A DNA stretch of 64,000 nucleotides from Kribbella sp. CA-293567. GTDB taxonomy: Bacteria; Actinomycetota; Actinomycetes; Propionibacteriales; Kribbellaceae. Location: positions 4,154,001 to 4,218,000 of the forward strand of contig NZ_CP114065.1 in NCBI RefSeq assembly GCF_027627575.1, given 5' to 3'. Positions 55,769 through 64,000 of this stretch are shown here, in pieces. Under the pieces are notes generated by a model that was given only the letters and a program-made list of their open reading frames with translations, searched no databases and was not told where the DNA came from. Within the stretch, counting starts at the first letter, position 1, and the number at the start of each line of letters is the position of its first letter. The translations under genes were made by a program, and so were the position numbers.

Positions 55769-58700
55769 ATGCCTGAAGCCCGGACCGAATCGCAGAGTCC
55801 CACCCCAGCTACCGGTCCTTCCCAGGATCCCGGTCGGCCCCGCCGTCCTCGCCGCCGCCGCAAGAAGCCCGCGGGCGGTTCTGCCGTCGGCACCGGCGAC
55901 ACCGCACCACCGGAGAGCGGTGAGTCGCGCGCCGGAAGTGGTGGGAGTGAGGTTGCGGCGCTGGCGGCCCGGCTGGAAGGGCTGATCGGTGTCGACCGGG
56001 ATCAACTCGGTCGGCGGCTGGAGCGGTTGCGCGGACTGCGGGAAGACGGCAAGCGGGAGAACGCGCTCTCCGACATCACCGCGCGGATCGAGCAGGCCGA
56101 GCAGCGGGTGGAGCAGCGGCGGCTCGGCGTACCGGAGATCAGGTATCCCGAGGAGCTGCCGGTCAGTCAGCTCAAGGACGAGATCGCGGCGATGATCCGG
56201 GACCATCAGGTGGTGGTGATCGCGGGTGAGACCGGGTCCGGCAAGACCACCCAGATCCCCAAGATCTGCCTGGAACTGGGCCGCGGCGTCCGCGGCATGA
56301 TCGGGCACACCCAGCCCCGGCGGCTGGCCGCGCGGACGGTGGCCGAGCGGATCGCGGAGGAGCTGGACACCGAGCTCGGCGACGCCATCGGGTACGCCGT
56401 CCGCTTCACCGACAAGGTCAGCGACCGCTCTCTGGTGAAGCTGATGACCGACGGCATCCTGCTGGCCGAGCTGCAGCGCGACCGGGAGCTGAGCCGCTAC
56501 GACACCCTCATCATCGACGAGGCACACGAGCGCAGCCTCAACATCGACTTCATCCTCGGCTACCTCAAGCAACTGCTGCCCCGGCGTCCCGACCTCAAGG
56601 TGATCATCACCTCGGCGACCATCGACCCGGAGCGGTTCGCCGAGCACTTCGCCGACGCCGCCGGCCGGCCCGCGCCGATCGTCGAGGTCTCCGGCCGCAC
56701 CTATCCGGTCGAGACCCGCTACCGCCCGATCAACGATCCGGACGACCCGAGCACGATCGACCGGGACCAGACCCAGGCGATCCTGGACGCGGTCGACGAG
56801 CTGGCCGGCGAGGCACCGGGCGACGTGCTGGTCTTCCTCAGCGGCGAGCGGGAGATCCGCGACACCGCCGACGCGCTGGCCGACCACAACCTGCGCAACA
56901 CCGAGATCCTGCCGCTCTACGCCCGGCTGTCGAACGCCGAGCAGCACCGTGTCTTCCAGTCGCACGGGTCCAGCCGGCGGATCGTGCTCGCCACCAACGT
57001 CGCCGAGACCTCGCTGACCGTGCCCGGCATCAAGTACGTGATCGATCCCGGCACCGCCCGGATCAGCCGCTACTCGCACCGCACCAAGGTGCAGCACCTG
57101 CCGATCGAGCCGGTTTCGCAGGCCAGCGCCAACCAGCGCATGGGCCGCTGCGGCCGGACCAGCGACGGCATCTGCATCCGGCTGTACTCCGAGGAGCACT
57201 TCGACAGCCGCCCGGAGTTCACCGACCCCGAGATCCTGCGCACCAACCTGGCCTCCGTCATCCTGCAGATGACCGCGATCGGCCTCGGCGACATCGCCGC
57301 GTTCCCGTTCATCGACGAACCCGACCGGCGCAGCATCACCGACGGCCTGCAACTGCTGACCGAACTCGGCGCGATCGACTCGGCCAAGGCGGCCGAGCGC
57401 ACCCGGCAGCTGACCCCGGTCGGCCGGCAGCTGGCGCAGATCCCGCTCGACCCGCGGCTGGCCCGGATGATCGTCGAGGCGGGCAAGCACGGCTGCGTCC
57501 GCGAGGTGATGGTGATCGCCTCCGCGCTGTCGATCCAGGACCCGCGCGAGCGCCCGACCGACGCCGAGGCCCAGGCCACCCAGGCGCACGCGCGGTTCCG
57601 CGACCCGACCTCCGACTTCCTCGGCTTCCTCAACCTGTGGAACTACCTCAAGAAGCAGCAGAAGGAGCTGTCCGGCAACCAGTTCCGCCGGATGTGCAAG
57701 AGCGAGTACCTCAACTACCTCCGCGTCCGCGAGTGGCAGGACATCTTCGCGCAGCTGCGCCAGGTCGCCACCCAGATCGGCGTCACGCTCAACTCCGGTG
57801 AGGCCGCCGATCCGCAGGCCGTGCACGTCTCGCTGATGTCCGGTCTGCTGTCCCACCTCGGGCTCAAGGATCCCGCCAACCAGCACCAGTACATCGGTGC
57901 CCGCGGCGCCAAGTTCGCGATCTTCCCCGGCTCGGCCCTGTTCAAGAAGCCACCGCAGTTCGTGATGGCCGCCGAGCTGGTCGAGACCTCGCGGCTGTGG
58001 GCCCGGGTCAACGCCAGGATCGAGCCGGAGTGGGCCGAGGACCTGGCCCAGCACCTGGTCAAGCGCTCCTACTCCGAACCGCACTGGGAACGCAAGGCCG
58101 GTGCGGTGATGGCCTACGAGAAGGTCACCCTGTACGGCGTACCGATCGTTGCCCACCGCAAGATCAACTACGGCGCGGTGGACCCGGAGGTGTCGCGCGA
58201 GCTGTTCATCCGGCACGCGCTGGTCGAGGGCGACTGGGACACCCACCACAAGTTCTTCCACGAGAACCGCAAGCTGATCGAGGAGGTCGAGGAGCTGGAG
58301 GAACGCACCCGGCGCCGCGACCTGCTGGTCGACGACGAGACGCTGTTCGCCTTCTACGACGAGCGGATCGGCGCCGAGGTGGTCACCGGCCGGCACTTCG
58401 ACACCTGGTGGAAGACGGCCCGGCAGCGCGACCACGACCTGCTCGACTTCGAGCGGTCGCTGGTGGTTCGCGAAGGCGCCGAGGTCAAGGAGGAGGAGTT
58501 CCCGCTCACCTGGTCGCAGAACGGGATGACCTTCGACCTGACCTACGCCTTCGAGCCCGGCACGGACGCCGACGGCGTCACCGTGCACCTGCCGCTGCTG
58601 GTCCTCAACCAGGTCGGCGCGGACGGTTTCGAGTGGAGCGTGCCGGGGTTCCGGGAGGAACTCGTCACCACCTTGATCAAGTCGTTGCCGAAGGCGATCC

Positions 58701-59863
58701 GCCGCAACATCGTGCCGGCCCCCGACCACGCCCGGCAGATCCTCCCCCAGCTCGACCCGGCCTCGGGTCCGCTGGTCGAGGCGATGGCGCGCGAGCTGCG
58801 GCAGTTGCGCGACGTGATCATCGACGAGGACGACTGGGACTGGTCGCGGGTGCCGGAGCACCTGCGGATGACCTTCCGGGTGGTCGACGACCACGGCAAG
58901 ACGGTGGCCGAGGGCAAGGATCTCGCGGCGCTGAAGGAGCGGCTCAAGCCGAAGACGAAGGCCGCGATCTCCCAGGTCGCCTCGAAGGCGGTCAGCGGGC
59001 TGGAGAAGAGCGGCCTGACCGACTGGACCTTCGGCGACCTGCCACGTAGCTTCTCCGAGCACCGCAACGGACTCACCGTGGCCGGCTATCCGGCCCTGGT
59101 GGACGACGGCAAGAGCGTCGCCATCCGGCTGCAGGAGACCGAGCGCGACCAGGCCGCCGCGATGTGGACCGGCACCCGCCGGTTGCTGCTGCTCACCATG
59201 CCGTCGGTGATCGACGTGGTCCAGCGGCACCTGACCAACCAGCAGAAGATGACGCTGCTGGCAGGCCCGCACCGCAGTGTCGGCGACCTGCTGGACGACG
59301 CGATCTCGGCCGCCGTCGACCAGTTGATGGCGGCGGCCGGCGGCCCGGTCTGGAATCTCACCGCCTTCTCGTTCCTTCGCGACGCCGTCCGGTCCGACCT
59401 CGCCGACACCGTGCTGACGATCCTCCAGCAGGTCGAGCAGGTGCTGGCGAACGCGCGAACGGTCGACAAGCTGATCTCCCGCTCCTCCAGCCCGGCCCTG
59501 CTCGCGGCGCTGTCCGACGTCCGGGGGCAACTGGAGGGGCTGGTCCATCGCGGCTTCATCACCGAGGCCGGAGCCCAACGGCTGCCCGATCTCGCCCGCT
59601 ACCTGCGCGGGATCGAACAGCGGCTGGACAAGATCGGCGCCAACGCGATGCGCGACCGCTCCGGGATGGCGATCGTGCAGACGCTGACCGACGAGTACCA
59701 GAAGCGCCTACGCGCCGTACCGACCGGGAAGTACCCGAGTCCGGAACTCCTCGAGGTCCGGTGGATGCTCGAGGAACTCCGGATCAGCCTGTTCGCGCAG
59801 ACGCTCGGCACGCCGTACCCGGTCTCCGACAAGCGGATCCGGAAGGCGCTCACCACCGCCTAG
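55769..59863 (+). CDS. hrpA: ATP-dependent RNA helicase HrpA
   Basis: 1364 residues, close to E. coli HrpA (1300). After a charged low-complexity start (RRPRRRRKKPAGG) comes the DEAH-type motor: motif I GETGSGKTTQ (153-162), motif II DEAH (250-253), SATIDPERF, and the QRMGRCGRT motif VI. Helicase-associated domains and a large DUF3418 C-terminal half follow. HrpA acts on RNA and ribosomes in stalled-translation quality control in E. coli. The gene stands alone, with a likely leaderless start. Confidence 0.95.
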   Translation: MPEARTESQSPTPATGPSQDPGRPRRPRRRRKKPAGGSAVGTGDTAPPESGESRAGSGGSEVAALAARLEGLIGVDRDQLGRRLERLRGLREDGKRENALSDITARIEQAEQRVEQRRLGVPEIRYPEELPVSQLKDEIAAMIRDHQVVVIAGETGSGKTTQIPKICLELGRGVRGMIGHTQPRRLAARTVAERIAEELDTELGDAIGYAVRFTDKVSDRSLVKLMTDGILLAELQRDRELSRYDTLIIDEAHERSLNIDFILGYLKQLLPRRPDLKVIITSATIDPERFAEHFADAAGRPAPIVEVSGRTYPVETRYRPINDPDDPSTIDRDQTQAILDAVDELAGEAPGDVLVFLSGEREIRDTADALADHNLRNTEILPLYARLSNAEQHRVFQSHGSSRRIVLATNVAETSLTVPGIKYVIDPGTARISRYSHRTKVQHLPIEPVSQASANQRMGRCGRTSDGICIRLYSEEHFDSRPEFTDPEILRTNLASVILQMTAIGLGDIAAFPFIDEPDRRSITDGLQLLTELGAIDSAKAAERTRQLTPVGRQLAQIPLDPRLARMIVEAGKHGCVREVMVIASALSIQDPRERPTDAEAQATQAHARFRDPTSDFLGFLNLWNYLKKQQKELSGNQFRRMCKSEYLNYLRVREWQDIFAQLRQVATQIGVTLNSGEAADPQAVHVSLMSGLLSHLGLKDPANQHQYIGARGAKFAIFPGSALFKKPPQFVMAAELVETSRLWARVNARIEPEWAEDLAQHLVKRSYSEPHWERKAGAVMAYEKVTLYGVPIVAHRKINYGAVDPEVSRELFIRHALVEGDWDTHHKFFHENRKLIEEVEELEERTRRRDLLVDDETLFAFYDERIGAEVVTGRHFDTWWKTARQRDHDLLDFERSLVVREGAEVKEEEFPLTWSQNGMTFDLTYAFEPGTDADGVTVHLPLLVLNQVGADGFEWSVPGFREELVTTLIKSLPKAIRRNIVPAPDHARQILPQLDPASGPLVEAMARELRQLRDVIIDEDDWDWSRVPEHLRMTFRVVDDHGKTVAEGKDLAALKERLKPKTKAAISQVASKAVSGLEKSGLTDWTFGDLPRSFSEHRNGLTVAGYPALVDDGKSVAIRLQETERDQAAAMWTGTRRLLLLTMPSVIDVVQRHLTNQQKMTLLAGPHRSVGDLLDDAISAAVDQLMAAAGGPVWNLTAFSFLRDAVRSDLADTVLTILQQVEQVLANARTVDKLISRSSSPALLAALSDVRGQLEGLVHRGFITEAGAQRLPDLARYLRGIEQRLDKIGANAMRDRSGMAIVQTLTDEYQKRLRAVPTGKYPSPELLEVRWMLEELRISLFAQTLGTPYPVSDKRIRKALTTA

Positions 59864-59869
59864 TGCGGC

Positions 59870-60691
59870 TCAGGCCTCGGGCATCGGCGCGTCGAGGAAG
59901 GTCAGCACGACGTCCTGGACCAGGTTGGTGCGGGCCAGGCCGTTGAAGTGGGTGGTGCCCGGGAAGACCGCGAGCTGCGAGGCGGGCACGCCCACGAAGT
60001 CGCCGTTGACGTCACCGCCGCGCAACTGCAGGAACTTGACCATGTGGTCGAGCTTGAACATGTCGCAGTCGCCGACCGTGATCAGGGTCGGCGCGGCGAT
60101 GCCGCGGATGTCGTCGTCGGACCAGACGGTGGCCGCGGCGTCGAAGCCGCCGATCTTGTCGAGCAGGACCTGCAGGTGCTCCAGATCCGGGTGCGGCGAT
60201 TTGGCCAGGTACTCCGCTTCCATCGGCGTACCGGCGATCATCTCGACCTTGAAGTCCGCCATCGCGCCGTCGTTCTCCTCCCGGTTGCCCTCGGGGGCGA
60301 ACGAGACCGAGGAGAAGACCGCCTTGCGGACCAGCTCGGGATTGCGGATCGCCAGCTCGACGGCCACTGCGCCACCGATGCTGAAGCCGAAGACGTCGAC
60401 CTGCTCGAGGCCGAGGTGCTCGAGCAGCCCGACCACGTCGGAGGCCAGGGCGGCAGTACCGAGCGGCCGGTCGATGTCGTTCGTCCGGCCGTGGCCCTGG
60501 AAGTCGGTCGCGATCACCTGCCGGTTCTCCGACAGCGCCGGCAGCAGCGGGCCGAACTGCAGGTCGATGTTGAACAACCCGCCGTGCAGCAGCAACAGCG
60601 GCGTACCGCCCTCGCCGTGGATCTCGTAGTACATCTGCAGGCCGTTCACCGGGGCGTAGCCGGTCTGCGGTGCGGCGGTCTGGTCGGTCAC
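59870..60691 (-). CDS. Alpha/beta hydrolase
   Basis: 273 residues from GTG 60691, which has GGGGAG 9 bases upstream; the frame runs open to 60745. Alpha/beta fold: LLLLHGGLFN oxyanion region, nucleophile elbow GFSIGGA with Ser, and C-terminal acid/base positions in TVGDCDMF and GTTHFNGLA with His. The family covers esterases, lactonases and haloalkane-type enzymes; the substrate is unknown. It is convergent with hrpA, with 6 bp between the stops. Confidence 0.88.
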   Translation of the reverse strand: MTDQTAAPQTGYAPVNGLQMYYEIHGEGGTPLLLLHGGLFNIDLQFGPLLPALSENRQVIATDFQGHGRTNDIDRPLGTAALASDVVGLLEHLGLEQVDVFGFSIGGAVAVELAIRNPELVRKAVFSSVSFAPEGNREENDGAMADFKVEMIAGTPMEAEYLAKSPHPDLEHLQVLLDKIGGFDAAATVWSDDDIRGIAAPTLITVGDCDMFKLDHMVKFLQLRGGDVNGDFVGVPASQLAVFPGTTHFNGLARTNLVQDVVLTFLDAPMPEA

Positions 60692-60755
60692 AGCTTTCGT
60701 CTCCCCTTGGTCGGATGCCCCCTGAGTATCAGATTCAGGGGGCACCCGACTCAGG

Positions 60756-63419
60756 TCAGGGGTAGTTCACCACGTAGCGCTGCTGGGTGGCCGTGTTGGC
60801 CGCCCCGCCGGTGTTGTTGATGACGTTGGCGATCGTGCCGACGCCACCGAGAGAAACCGACACCAGGCTGTGGAAGCGCACTCCTGGCGTGTCGGGCACC
60901 TCGAAGCCCCGGTCGGCCACGATCGACGGGTTCGTCTGGAAGAACGAGTAGGCGCCGACGCCCCAGGCCTCATGACTGGTGACACTGTTCGCGACCTTGT
61001 ACGCCGCCCAGCCGCGGGTCCCGCCACCGCTGGACCAGGAAGCCTGGTCGGGCACGTCGTACGGCATTTCGTTCTGATAGAAGTACGTCCTGCCGCCGTT
61101 GCCGTTCCAGATCGTCTGGTACTTCTGGTAGTGCTCGACGAACAGGCCGTACATCGTCACGTCGGTGCCGTTGACGACCAGGCCGGTGTCCGCGGTGTTG
61201 AGGTTCCAGGCGACCTGGTCACCGTGGTCCGCGCGCCACAGCCACAGGTGGTCGCCGATCACGTTGTTGCTGTTGACCTGCAGGCTGACCGTGGCCCGGC
61301 CCAGGTGTACGCCGCCGCCGACGCGGACGAACACGTCGTGCAGCGAGGTGGGGTTGGCCGCGTGGTTGGCGGCCGACCCGGCCGGACCGACCTCGACCAG
61401 GACCGGCGAGTTCACCGGGCCGGCGTCGATCAGCAGACCGGCGAGCTTGACGCCGTCCACGTCCGCGACCTGGATCACCGACTTGCCGGTGTCCGGGGTC
61501 AGGGTGGCCATGCCGATGCCGAGCACGACGGTGTTCGGCCTGGTCACCTTGATGGTGTCGTTGAGGTGGTAGATGCCGGGCGTGAAGAGCAGGTGCTTGC
61601 CCTGGTCGAGCGCGGCGTTGATGGTCGCGACCGGAGTGCTGGGCTTGGCGACCAGGAACTGGCTCAGCGAGATCGACGAGCCGGCTGCCGGGCCGTTGGA
61701 CCAGCTGGTACCGGAGGTGTTCTGCCGCAACGCCGGGACGAAGACGTTGTAGCTGCCGGCGCCGTCGACGTACAGGAAGGGCTTCTCGCGGATCTGCGGG
61801 GTGCTGCCGACGACCGTGTGGGACGGGTTCGGGAAGTTGTTCGCCGGTGCGCCCTTGGTGCCGACGAAGACCATGTTCCAGACCGAGCCGGCCCAGCTGC
61901 CGAACTCGGAGTTCCGCGACAGCCACTGCTGCTGCGAACCCGACACGACCCGGCCGTCGATCTTGGTGTCGGCGAACAGGCCGCCGCTGGCCCATCCGTC
62001 GCCACCGCTCCAGAGCTGGATCTCGGGTGCGCCCTTGAGGTGCATCCGCCGGTACGGCGCCGCCTGCGCGACCGCCCAGCGCTCGATCTGGCCGTTCGGA
62101 GGTGTGACGGCCAGGTTCTCGGCGGAGCGCCAGAAGTTCTGGGTGGCGTTCTGCTTGTTGTCGGGGTTGTCACCCTGCTGCAGCCAGTCCGCCTCGACCC
62201 GGACGTGACCGTTGATGTTGACGTCGTCCGGCGAGAGGCCGAGACCGGCCACCTGGGTGTTGAAGCCGAGGTTCACGTCGGCGGTGTAGGTGCCGGGCTT
62301 GAACAGCAGCGCGTTGCGCTCGGTGCCGAACTGGTTGGTGTGCTGCACTGCCGCGACCTGGTCGAGCCGCGCCTGCATCTGCGCCTGCGGGGTGGCGGGG
62401 GTGAAGACGTCGACGTTCGGGCCGAGGTCGGGGTTCATCGGGTCGGTCGGCGGAATCACCGGGCCGGTTCCTCCATCGGTGGTGTGGACGGCGAGCTCCC
62501 ACAGCGAGTACCCGTACCCCGTGCCGCGCTGGGTTCCGTTGACCCGGAGGTAGCGGCCGGTGCCGGTCACCTCGAGGGACTGGTTGCCGCCGGTGCCTGT
62601 CGTCGTGGTGTAGATCGTGCTCCAGGGCCCGCCCGCGTTGGCGGAGGTCTGGAGCTGGAAAGCCTTGCCGTACGCCGCTTCCCAGTTCAGGCCGACCTTG
62701 CAGATCGTCTGGCTGGTGCCCAGATCGACCTGGATCCACTGCGGATCAGCCGCGGCGCTGGACCAGCGGGTGCCCGGGTTGCCGTCGACCGCTGCCGACG
62801 CCGGCGTACCGCCGTTCTCCGTACTCGATGCGGTGGCGGTCTTGCCCTGTGCGGCGTTGGTGGTGCTGCAAGCGGCCGGACCGTCGTCCGTTCCGCCGTA
62901 CACCTGGAACTCCCAGAGCGAGTAGCCGAAGCCGGTACCGCGCTCGGTACCGAGCAGTCGGACGTAGCGGCCGCTCCCGGTCACGTTGATCGTCTGGTTG
63001 CCGCCGGTACCGGTGGTGGTCGTGTGGATGGTGGTCCAGGGGCCGCCTGCGTTGGCGGAGACCTGCAGCTGGAAGGACTTCGCGTACGCCGCTTCCCAGT
63101 TGAGCACCACCTGACTGATCGCCGAGGTCGCCCCCAGGTCGACCTGGAGCCACTGCGGATCTGCGAACGCACTGGCCCACCGGGTGGCGGGGTTGCCGTC
63201 GACGGCCCCCGAGGCGGGCGTGCCGCCGTTCTCGGCAGTGGAACTGGTGGCCGTCTTGCCCTGCGACAGCAGCGTGACGGCAGTCTGAGCTCTGCCGCTC
63301 GCTTGGGCGCTGTCGTGCGGGGTCACCAAGGAGGTGGCGATGAGCAGCGCGGCCGACAGCAACAGCACCGGGCGCCAAAGGAGTGCCGGAGAGCGCGCTC
63401 CGGCTCGGGATCTGAACAT
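60756..63419 (-). CDS. Secreted protein with two F5/8C (CBM32-like) domains and a beta-helix
   Basis: 887 residues. Signal peptide (ALLWRPVLLLSAALLIATSLV, cleaved near AQA), two tandem F5/8 type C domains (about 50-178 and 185-320), a Pro-rich linker (PVIPPTDPMNPDLGP), then a large right-handed beta-helix (about 335-887) with FKPGTYTADVNLGFNT and KHLLFTPGIYHLNDTI as in polysaccharide-active beta-helix proteins. Relatives are sometimes labelled adenylyl cyclase, for which I see no motif. It probably binds and cleaves an extracellular polysaccharide; the reaction is unknown. Confidence 0.85.
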   Translation of the reverse strand: MFRSRAGARSPALLWRPVLLLSAALLIATSLVTPHDSAQASGRAQTAVTLLSQGKTATSSTAENGGTPASGAVDGNPATRWASAFADPQWLQVDLGATSAISQVVLNWEAAYAKSFQLQVSANAGGPWTTIHTTTTGTGGNQTINVTGSGRYVRLLGTERGTGFGYSLWEFQVYGGTDDGPAACSTTNAAQGKTATASSTENGGTPASAAVDGNPGTRWSSAAADPQWIQVDLGTSQTICKVGLNWEAAYGKAFQLQTSANAGGPWSTIYTTTTGTGGNQSLEVTGTGRYLRVNGTQRGTGYGYSLWELAVHTTDGGTGPVIPPTDPMNPDLGPNVDVFTPATPQAQMQARLDQVAAVQHTNQFGTERNALLFKPGTYTADVNLGFNTQVAGLGLSPDDVNINGHVRVEADWLQQGDNPDNKQNATQNFWRSAENLAVTPPNGQIERWAVAQAAPYRRMHLKGAPEIQLWSGGDGWASGGLFADTKIDGRVVSGSQQQWLSRNSEFGSWAGSVWNMVFVGTKGAPANNFPNPSHTVVGSTPQIREKPFLYVDGAGSYNVFVPALRQNTSGTSWSNGPAAGSSISLSQFLVAKPSTPVATINAALDQGKHLLFTPGIYHLNDTIKVTRPNTVVLGIGMATLTPDTGKSVIQVADVDGVKLAGLLIDAGPVNSPVLVEVGPAGSAANHAANPTSLHDVFVRVGGGVHLGRATVSLQVNSNNVIGDHLWLWRADHGDQVAWNLNTADTGLVVNGTDVTMYGLFVEHYQKYQTIWNGNGGRTYFYQNEMPYDVPDQASWSSGGGTRGWAAYKVANSVTSHEAWGVGAYSFFQTNPSIVADRGFEVPDTPGVRFHSLVSVSLGGVGTIANVINNTGGAANTATQQRYVVNYP

Positions 63420-63463
63420 GGGGGAACCAATCAGGAAGGGACGGGCGGGTGTTCCTGCAGGCT

Positions 63464-63509
63464 AGAGAGCGCTCTCTCAGAGATTGCTGGGAGAACGGTC
63501 GACTGTCAA
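63464..63509 (-). promoter_or_regulatory. Promoter with LacI-type operator for the F5/8C protein gene
   Basis: On the minus strand: -35 TTGACA (63509-63504), 17-bp spacer, -10 CAATCT (63486-63481). The perfect palindrome AGAGAGCGCTCTCT (63464-63477) covers the expected transcription start, as for LacI-family repressors of sugar genes. Two more palindromes lie upstream, GGGAACGTTCCC (63510-63521) and GTTCCGGAAC (63530-63539). Confidence 0.75.
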
Positions 63510-63545
63510 GGGAACGTTCCCCGAGATTGGTTCCGGAACTTTGCC

Positions 63546-63596
63546 AGGGGGCGGGGGGCGGGGGCGAGAGGCGGGGGGCGAGAGGCGGGGCGCCGG
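63546..63596 (+). repeat. G-rich tandem tract
   Basis: Runs of four to six G separated by C or CGAGAGGC, with the block GGCGAGAGGC repeated. Able in principle to form a G-quadruplex. It lies between the MarR stop and the promoter of the F5/8C gene. Confidence 0.7.
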
Positions 63597-63599
63597 TGG

Positions 63600-64000
63600 T
63601 CAGTCGGACAGATCGAGCGCGTCCAGCGCCCCGGACAGTTTCGTGAGGGCCGCGACCGCCTCGGTCAGCTGATCCGCGCCCAGGACGGAGACCAGCTCGG
63701 CGGCGTGCCTCGCATGATGCGGGCTGATGCCGCGGATCGCCGCGCGCCCCTCGCTGGTGATCGCCACCAGCTTCGCTCGTCGATGGGCGGGGTTGTCGCG
63801 GTACTCCGCCAGTCCGCGCTCGGCCAGCACGTCCGCCGTCCGCTGCACCGCCTGGCGGGTGATGCCCATCTCGCGGGCGATCGCGGGAACCGGCAGCGGT
63901 TCACCCAGGACGGCGCCGAGCACCTGCCACCAGGCCACGGTCACCCCGGCCGGCCGAGCGAGATGCTCGGCCAGCTCGAGGAACTGACCGTTGAGCTTGA
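63600..64000 (-). CDS. MarR family regulator, C-terminal part (cut by window edge)
   Basis: About 133 residues are in the window; the start lies beyond the right edge. The reading frame continues unbroken through NGQFLELAEHLARPAG, so the GTG or ATG-like codons inside are not the start. Winged HTH: VPAIAREMGITRQAVQRTAD and the wing RDNPAHRRAKLVAITSEG typical of MarR. The C-terminal helix reads LTKLSGALDALDL. It probably senses a small phenolic or oxidant; its targets are not visible. Confidence 0.9.
   Translation of the reverse strand, partial: KLNGQFLELAEHLARPAGVTVAWWQVLGAVLGEPLPVPAIAREMGITRQAVQRTADVLAERGLAEYRDNPAHRRAKLVAITSEGRAAIRGISPHHARHAAELVSVLGADQLTEAVAALTKLSGALDALDLSD

Noticed and set aside
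54947..59578. A long open frame (1543 codons) on the minus strand
   Set aside because: It lies opposite tctA, the usp gene and hrpA. Its composition is that of an antisense frame of a GC-rich gene, with no family motif.
60756..63419. Annotation of the F5/8C protein as adenylyl cyclase
   Set aside because: No class III or other cyclase motif is present, and the protein is secreted. The true cyclase of the window is at 30743-32296.

Overview
The window is about 70% GC, codes densely on both strands, uses GTG and TTG starts often, and carries many GNTG/ATGA stop-start overlaps. Actinobacterial hallmarks include a 6TM-HAMP adenylate cyclase, a 3Fe-4S ferredoxin/P450 pair, an SNF2-SWIM pair and HrpA with a C-terminal extension. 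Together these indicate a soil actinomycete; the gene content resembles Nocardioidaceae/Kribbellaceae, but the genus is an inference. It looks like chromosome: I see no transposase, phage gene, CRISPR array, rRNA or tRNA.

Layout. 1-4825: lysine degradation through beta-lysine. kamA (lysine 2,3-aminomutase) diverges from an operon of kdd, a metal-dependent amidohydrolase and kamD, which runs off the left edge. 5069-9331: a DUF4288 protein, a methyltransferase, an Lrp regulator, a 0.68-kb gene-free region made of hairpin-forming repeats, a 5'-3' exonuclease and an M20 amidohydrolase. 9450-16698: a heterodimeric ABC exporter with its TetR regulator, then a second TetR gene divergent from a single-gene ABC exporter, each with a visible operator-like palindrome. 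16758-20869: an SNF2 helicase overlapping a SWIM zinc-finger gene. 20975-26766: a secreted GH97 enzyme with a CBM35-like end, a gamma-glutamyltransferase-like enzyme and a GntR regulator. 26896-36999: a two-component system, an M1 aminopeptidase, a membrane adenylate cyclase, a four-gene run (DUF2867 SDR, GNAT, SDR, double-MerR) and an ArsR-SRPBCC fusion with palindromic operators. 37001-43210: a RecQ-like helicase, MFS-soxR, a GlxA-type AraC regulator and an M24 peptidase.

43296-55714 looks most like catabolic accessory content. An SDR and an acyl-CoA synthetase face a P450-ferredoxin-reductase operon that has a 43-bp palindrome in front of it and a TetR gene upstream. Next come a citryl-CoA-lyase-like gene, a class III CoA-transferase and an IclR regulator, divergent from a tripartite tricarboxylate transporter (tctCBA) and a universal stress protein. 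I read this last group as one module: import a carboxylate, attach CoA, cleave it, all under IclR control. The window ends with hrpA, an alpha/beta hydrolase, a secreted protein with two F5/8C (CBM32-like) domains and a beta-helix, behind a LacI-type operator, and a MarR gene cut by the right edge.

Functions are assigned from motifs and remembered family features. No database search was run. Start codons were chosen from RBS spacing and overlaps and are uncertain where stated.
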